64,000 bases of DNA, from contig NZ_RBZO01000019.1 in NCBI RefSeq assembly GCF_003628445.1, positions 1 through 64,000 on the forward strand, read 5' to 3'. Shown here piece by piece: positions 60,037-64,000 of the stretch. A model generated the notes under the pieces. The model ran no database searches and was not told the origin of the DNA. It worked only from the letters and a program-made list of their open reading frames with translations. How positions within the stretch are numbered: the first letter of the stretch is position 1; every line of letters begins with the position of its first letter. The stretch comes from Oceanobacillus bengalensis (GTDB lineage: Bacteria; Bacillota; Bacilli; Bacillales; Amphibacillaceae). A program made the translations under genes and the position numbers.

Positions 60037-61970
60037 TGAAAAGTCTATTTAATAATGAAAAAGGCTACACATTATTCCTTGCGGTGTTAATTGGGTTGCT
60101 TTTTATGATTATGGCTACATCATTAGTGACGATGACGATGAATGGGATTGCGAAGAATGATAGTCGTGAGGATGATATTCAGGCTGTTGATTACTCTGAG
60201 AAGGGGATAAAGTATTTTACAAACATTTTAAATGAGGAAATTCAGAATTCAGTAATTGGCAATGGAATCTCAGGTAAAGAGTTTCCTAGAGAACTGAAAG
60301 AAGAGTTAGATGAATTTGAAAAAAGGTATTCATGTGATTCCAATAATTTTTTTCCAAATAACGTGTCTGACGTACCTAAAGGTGATAAAGGAAAATATAA
60401 AGTATGTATTGAAAGTGTTGATTCTAACCCTGCCGATAATAATGAATTAGGTAGAAATGTTTTGATTACAAGTATCGGGATTGTGGATGGAAAACAAAAA
60501 GAAATTCAATCTGAAGTTGAATTTGGAGCACAAGCAGTTCCAGAAGTGTTGAATTATGCAGTAGCAGCAAATAGATGTATAGAGGAAGCTGAATGTTCAT
60601 CAATTAGTGGAGGTAATCTGGCTTTATTAGGTGGTGTAGATATAGAAGGGGATGTAAAAGTAGACGGCGACCTTATTACATTTAATCAGGCTGATGCATT
60701 TGAAGGTGGTAATAACTGGGTTGATTCGATTCTACCTAGTATATTACCATACAATAACTCTGGAGAAGAAAAAGCAAAGCTTGTACTTGATCCTAATAGT
60801 AATATCTATTCTTACAATCGTTTAAATGATTATAGAAACAAAATTGTAAACGATACAACGTTAATTAATGAAGATGAAATAAGTGATGCCTTTACTTATT
60901 CTCCTGAATTAATCTCACGAAGTCCTATTTTTGATCCAATAGATATTGAAGGAAAGATAGATGAACAAGAATATAACAGAAATAGCGCAAATGAGACTTT
61001 GAATAATTCAGTTATAGAGGGTGAAAGTAGTAAATTAAAAGTTTTCGCAAATAATGATACTTGTGTTTATCGTCCTTTCTTTTGGAATAAATGCGAGTAT
61101 GAAGCTATAACATTTAAAGGAAAAAATCAATTTAATCAATTCTCTACATATTCTAATCTTATAATTGGTAGTGATTTCATGAGTTCGTTTGAATGGTTTC
61201 TTTATTGGATTTTGGGAATTGGGGATCGGAAAAATGAAATTCAAACAACAATTGAAAATGGAATGTATGTTGGTAGTGATTTAATTATTGGTAACCCAAA
61301 TATTACTTCATTCGACTATGACATATTTGAACTAAATGATCCTGAAAACTATGACAATATCAAATTAACTGGACCTATCTATGTTAAAGGAGATTTAAAA
61401 ATTATTGGCGCTAAATTGAATGTAGATGCTGTTATATATGTAGAGGGAAATGTTGATATTCAATTTTCAGAGATTAATGGTTTAAAGTTAGAAAACAATA
61501 AGGAAGGTTCACTAATCGTTTTTTCAGATGGAATAATAAATTTCGTGGACAATAGCGTATATGAGGATGAACCGAATACCATAAGGGGATTTTTCCACTC
61601 TAATAACTCTATAAATATGTACGGAGTAGCTTCTAATATTAAAATTGATGGAGGTATTTCTGCTGGAAATATTTATTTGAATGCAATAAAAGGTAGAGCA
61701 AAAGAAAACTATTTTAATACCGCGCAAAAGGTTGAAAGTAAAAGTTTGTTGCAAAGACTATTTCCTTTCTTATCTCCTATTAAATTTTTCTCTGATTATG
61801 ACTATTACGAAAGTTCATTTGGTCAAAATCAGATTGATAGGAAATCTCGCTTAAACATAAGATATAATCATGATCTTGTTGAAACATATACAAGGTTAAT
61901 TCAATCTGATACTGTGATTTATGAGGTTGATCCAGTAAGATTAACTGATCGCCCTACTAATAATGAATAG
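60033..61970 (+). CDS. large PilX-like minor pilin with beta-solenoid-like body
   Basis: This 645-aa protein has a prepilin-like N-terminus (MMKSLFNNEKG, then YTLFLAVLIGLLFMIMATSL) that lacks Glu at +5, as in GspK-type tip pilins and unlike normal pilins. The body has repeated strand motifs with alternating hydrophobic residues (LLGGVDIEGDVKVDGDLI, PIYVKGDLKIIGAKL, VIYVEGNVDIQFSEI), similar in look to bactofilins or beta-solenoids. Four cysteines occur in two pairs (NRCIEEAEC and DTCVYR..WNKC). It starts inside the stop of the previous gene. It is probably a tip adhesin or tip complex member. See also the partial paralog at 62268. Confidence 0.85.
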   Translation: MMKSLFNNEKGYTLFLAVLIGLLFMIMATSLVTMTMNGIAKNDSREDDIQAVDYSEKGIKYFTNILNEEIQNSVIGNGISGKEFPRELKEELDEFEKRYSCDSNNFFPNNVSDVPKGDKGKYKVCIESVDSNPADNNELGRNVLITSIGIVDGKQKEIQSEVEFGAQAVPEVLNYAVAANRCIEEAECSSISGGNLALLGGVDIEGDVKVDGDLITFNQADAFEGGNNWVDSILPSILPYNNSGEEKAKLVLDPNSNIYSYNRLNDYRNKIVNDTTLINEDEISDAFTYSPELISRSPIFDPIDIEGKIDEQEYNRNSANETLNNSVIEGESSKLKVFANNDTCVYRPFFWNKCEYEAITFKGKNQFNQFSTYSNLIIGSDFMSSFEWFLYWILGIGDRKNEIQTTIENGMYVGSDLIIGNPNITSFDYDIFELNDPENYDNIKLTGPIYVKGDLKIIGAKLNVDAVIYVEGNVDIQFSEINGLKLENNKEGSLIVFSDGIINFVDNSVYEDEPNTIRGFFHSNNSINMYGVASNIKIDGGISAGNIYLNAIKGRAKENYFNTAQKVESKSLLQRLFPFLSPIKFFSDYDYYESSFGQNQIDRKSRLNIRYNHDLVETYTRLIQSDTVIYEVDPVRLTDRPTNNE

Positions 61971-62099
61971 AAAGTAAGGAGCAATGTAGAAAAGAAGCAT
62001 TTAGATAAATACAAGCTAGTTTCTATACCGAGCAGTGCCTGGTATAGTTCGAATAAAAATCTTAAAAAACCAAAATTAATAGACCGTCCAACTGAGTGA
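61971..62099 (+). pseudogene. in-frame 42-codon tail after the amber stop, possible C-terminal remnant
   Basis: Directly after the TAG at 61968-61970 the same frame stays open for 42 codons to TGA at 62097-62099. The tail ends KLIDRPTE, and the protein before the TAG ends RLTDRPTNNE, so the end motif appears twice. It may be a truncated copy of the C-terminus of a related pilin or a read-through extension. No start codon or ribosome site is seen. Confidence 0.4.
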
Positions 62100-62121
62100 A
62101 ATAAAAGATTAAACTATCAAT

Positions 62122-62178
62122 TTAAAAAAAGATTAACAGAAAACAAGAATCTATCTTTTCTGCTAATCCTTTTTTATT
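62122..62178 (+). terminator. terminator between the two large minor pilins
   Basis: GATTAACAGAAAA..TTTTCTGCTAATC is followed by CTTTTTTATT. Confidence 0.75.
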
Positions 62179-62267
62179 GGAATCCTTTCTTGAAACATAC
62201 ATTTTAATCGCCTTTTATGGAATGACTAATAAAGGAGCAATTATTTATCTTTTAAGGAATGGATTAC

Positions 62268-64000
62268 ATGCTAAAGAACTTAGCTAAAAACGAGAAGGGA
62301 TATACTTTATTTCTTTCAGTACTTATTAGTGTTTTATTTATGGTCATAGCAACGTCACTTCTTACGATTACAATGAATGGCATTACGAGAAACGATTTTC
62401 GTGCGGATGATATACAAGCAACGGAATTATCGGAAAAAGGATTCGTTTATGCAACAAATAGGATTCAATCAGAAATTCAGAAATTACTAGGAAATGAAGG
62501 ACTCACCACTAATGAATTTGAGACGGATATAATAGGCGAGAATGGACTATTAAGTCAATATGAAGAAAGGTATGCATGTCATAGAAATAAGTATTTACAA
62601 ATACCTAACCAAGAGGAATTTCAAGTATGTATTGAGGATATAAGTAAAACGGAAGGGGAATTAGGTGCTTCCATCACATTTAAAAGTATAGGAAAGACTA
62701 CCGAGAGAGTGAATGAAAGCTATTCTACGTATGCATTTACTGCAAATGCCGTTCCAGATGCATTGAATTATGCAATTGCAACAAATAAGAAATGCCAGGG
62801 TAGAGAATGCGACATGAATGGAGAAGGGAATCTTTTTCTGCATGGTGGTGTACAAATTGAAGGGGATATGAAGGTGGATGGAAACATCATAACGACGGAT
62901 CGTGGTTATTTTGATTATCCACGTTGGTCAGAAGATAATGAGTCGGTATTTAGTGATTTATTAAGAGATATCTTTGGAAATCTAGGTTGGTTAGGGGAAA
63001 TCTTATCGTGGTTACTAAGTTTATTTATGAATGACGAGGCGTTTATCGATGAGTGGATACCTACTGTAAAACCAATGATCCTTCCAGCACCAGACAGTGG
63101 CTCAAATACCTCGAGATTGGTATTAAATGAAAATGGAAAAATTTATACCTTTAATCATGAGCCAACATATGAAAATCATATTAATAGCGGAAATTTTTCA
63201 TCTGCTCAATATAAACAGATAGATAATAACAATTTAAGTGAAGCTTTTATCGGTAATCAAGAAATGATGTATCGGTCCACAAAGCAGGAAAATATAGATA
63301 TTGCAGGTAAGATAACACAATCAAAGTATCGTATAAATGATGCAGGAGTAAATGCGATAAATTCGGGTTCAAACCGTACCTTCCAAAACATCCAAATGGC
63401 TGGTAGAAAAACATTTGGATACTTTAACAAAAAAGTATCCGATTATGGATGTGGTTTTTTATGGTTTCAACCATGTTATGAGAATGTGACGGAAGGTAAT
63501 TTTAATATGGTCGGCAATAACAGGTTTGGCGAATTTGCAACGGATGGAAATTTAAACATAAATAACTCAGACGTCACTATTGAAACTGGAATGTATGTAG
63601 GCGGGGATTTAACCCTTGGTAATATGGAGAGTTCAAATGACCCTGAAGACTATGATTCGATTGAAATTGATGGACCAATCTATGTAGAAGGAGATCTTGT
63701 GATTACCGGTGTTGAAGCCGATTTCAATGCGCTAATCTTTGTAGGCGGTGACGTGGAAGTTTACAATTCGATAATTAATGGCAAGGAATTTTCAGATGGA
63801 ACTATAGGAACTTTAATTATTTTTGCTAATGGGGAAATTAATATACTTTATAACAGTGTTTTTGAGAATGAGCCGAGTACAATTCGTGGATATTTTTATT
63901 CGGATAGCGTTTTTGAAATGGAGGGCATATGGTCAAACATGAAAATTGAAGGGGGAATATCAGCTAGGCGAATTGTCTTAAATGGAATTCGTGGTCGAGT
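62268..64000 (+). CDS. second large PilX-like minor pilin, cut by the window edge
   Basis: The frame is open from the ATG at 62268 to the last base (577 complete codons and no stop). The N-terminus MLKNLAKNEKGYTLFLSVLI matches the paralog at 60033, again without Glu at +5. The middle and later parts are also related: NLFLHGGVQIEGDMKVDGN, PIYVEGDLVITG, TIRGYFYSDSVFEMEG and KIEGGISARRIVLNGIRGR. It has two Cys pairs (KKCQGREC and YGCGF..PCYEN). It probably arose by tandem duplication. A terminator and possibly its own promoter separate it from the operon. AAGGAAT lies 10 bases before the ATG. Confidence 0.88.
   Translation, partial: MLKNLAKNEKGYTLFLSVLISVLFMVIATSLLTITMNGITRNDFRADDIQATELSEKGFVYATNRIQSEIQKLLGNEGLTTNEFETDIIGENGLLSQYEERYACHRNKYLQIPNQEEFQVCIEDISKTEGELGASITFKSIGKTTERVNESYSTYAFTANAVPDALNYAIATNKKCQGRECDMNGEGNLFLHGGVQIEGDMKVDGNIITTDRGYFDYPRWSEDNESVFSDLLRDIFGNLGWLGEILSWLLSLFMNDEAFIDEWIPTVKPMILPAPDSGSNTSRLVLNENGKIYTFNHEPTYENHINSGNFSSAQYKQIDNNNLSEAFIGNQEMMYRSTKQENIDIAGKITQSKYRINDAGVNAINSGSNRTFQNIQMAGRKTFGYFNKKVSDYGCGFLWFQPCYENVTEGNFNMVGNNRFGEFATDGNLNINNSDVTIETGMYVGGDLTLGNMESSNDPEDYDSIEIDGPIYVEGDLVITGVEADFNALIFVGGDVEVYNSIINGKEFSDGTIGTLIIFANGEINILYNSVFENEPSTIRGYFYSDSVFEMEGIWSNMKIEGGISARRIVLNGIRGR

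Overview
The window comes from a low-GC, spore-forming member of the Bacillaceae. I infer an Oceanobacillus/Virgibacillus-like halotolerant relative, but the genus cannot be proven from the sequence alone. The evidence is an alpha/beta-type SASP gene, a GerW/YtfJ-type spore protein, RefZ and EzrA, a T-box in front of tyrS, an S4-type leader in front of rpsD, strong AGGAGG ribosome binding sites with many TTG/GTG starts, and a gene order from rpsD to ackA that follows the Bacillus subtilis yt- region (msrC, refZ, ezrA, nifZ, thiI, sspA, nadK, ytfI, ytfJ, tpx, ytxK, ackA).

Layout. 1-5.8 kb: repeat-rich left edge, a class A penicillin-binding protein, T-box-tyrS, and a 52-bp tandem repeat array. 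5.8-16 kb, accessory metabolism: a second tpx, a LacI-type regulator, an SR1P-like small gene, a TRAP transporter (dctPQM), a split transketolase, an SDR dehydrogenase and a FadR-type regulator. LacI-style operator sites lie in front of the regulator, the SR1P-like gene and dctP. 14.5-25.7 kb, a second accessory block: Na+/solute symporter, ornithine cyclodeaminase-family enzyme, a complete IS4-family insertion sequence with target duplication, a CdaR-like regulator, a DAO-type FAD oxidase, an aminotransferase, a thiamine-diphosphate enzyme and an aldehyde dehydrogenase. This looks like amino- or imino-acid catabolism. 25.9-44 kb, core: rpsD, a diguanylate cyclase, msrC, refZ, ezrA, nifZ-thiI, sspA, a 51-bp repeat array, NAD kinase, ytfI-ytfJ-tpx, ytxK-ackA, usp, ald and an M24 peptidase. 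44.3-48.5 kb: a PspA-centred membrane-stress cluster (DUF4178, PspA, DUF4247 lipoprotein, DUF350, membrane aminopropyltransferase-like protein) with two inverted copies of a MITE-like element at and inside its edge. 48.6-64 kb: a UPF0173 hydrolase and a complete Gram-positive type IV pilus locus (pilD; VanW-like protein, pilB, pilT, pilC, pilA, pilM, pilN, pilO and minor pilins) that runs off the right edge.

The most interesting feature is the control of the pilus locus. A sigma-A promoter is followed by a sequence that I recognise as a class II cyclic-di-GMP riboswitch, and then by an intrinsic terminator whose 5' arm overlaps the aptamer's closing strand. That arrangement predicts that c-di-GMP turns the operon on. 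PilB carries two MshEN-type motifs, which are known c-di-GMP binding sequences, and a diguanylate cyclase with an intact GGEEL and I-site lies 22 kb upstream. The operon ends with two large PilX-like, sheet-rich minor pilins in tandem. The second is cut by the window edge, and an in-frame 42-codon tail follows the stop codon of the first.
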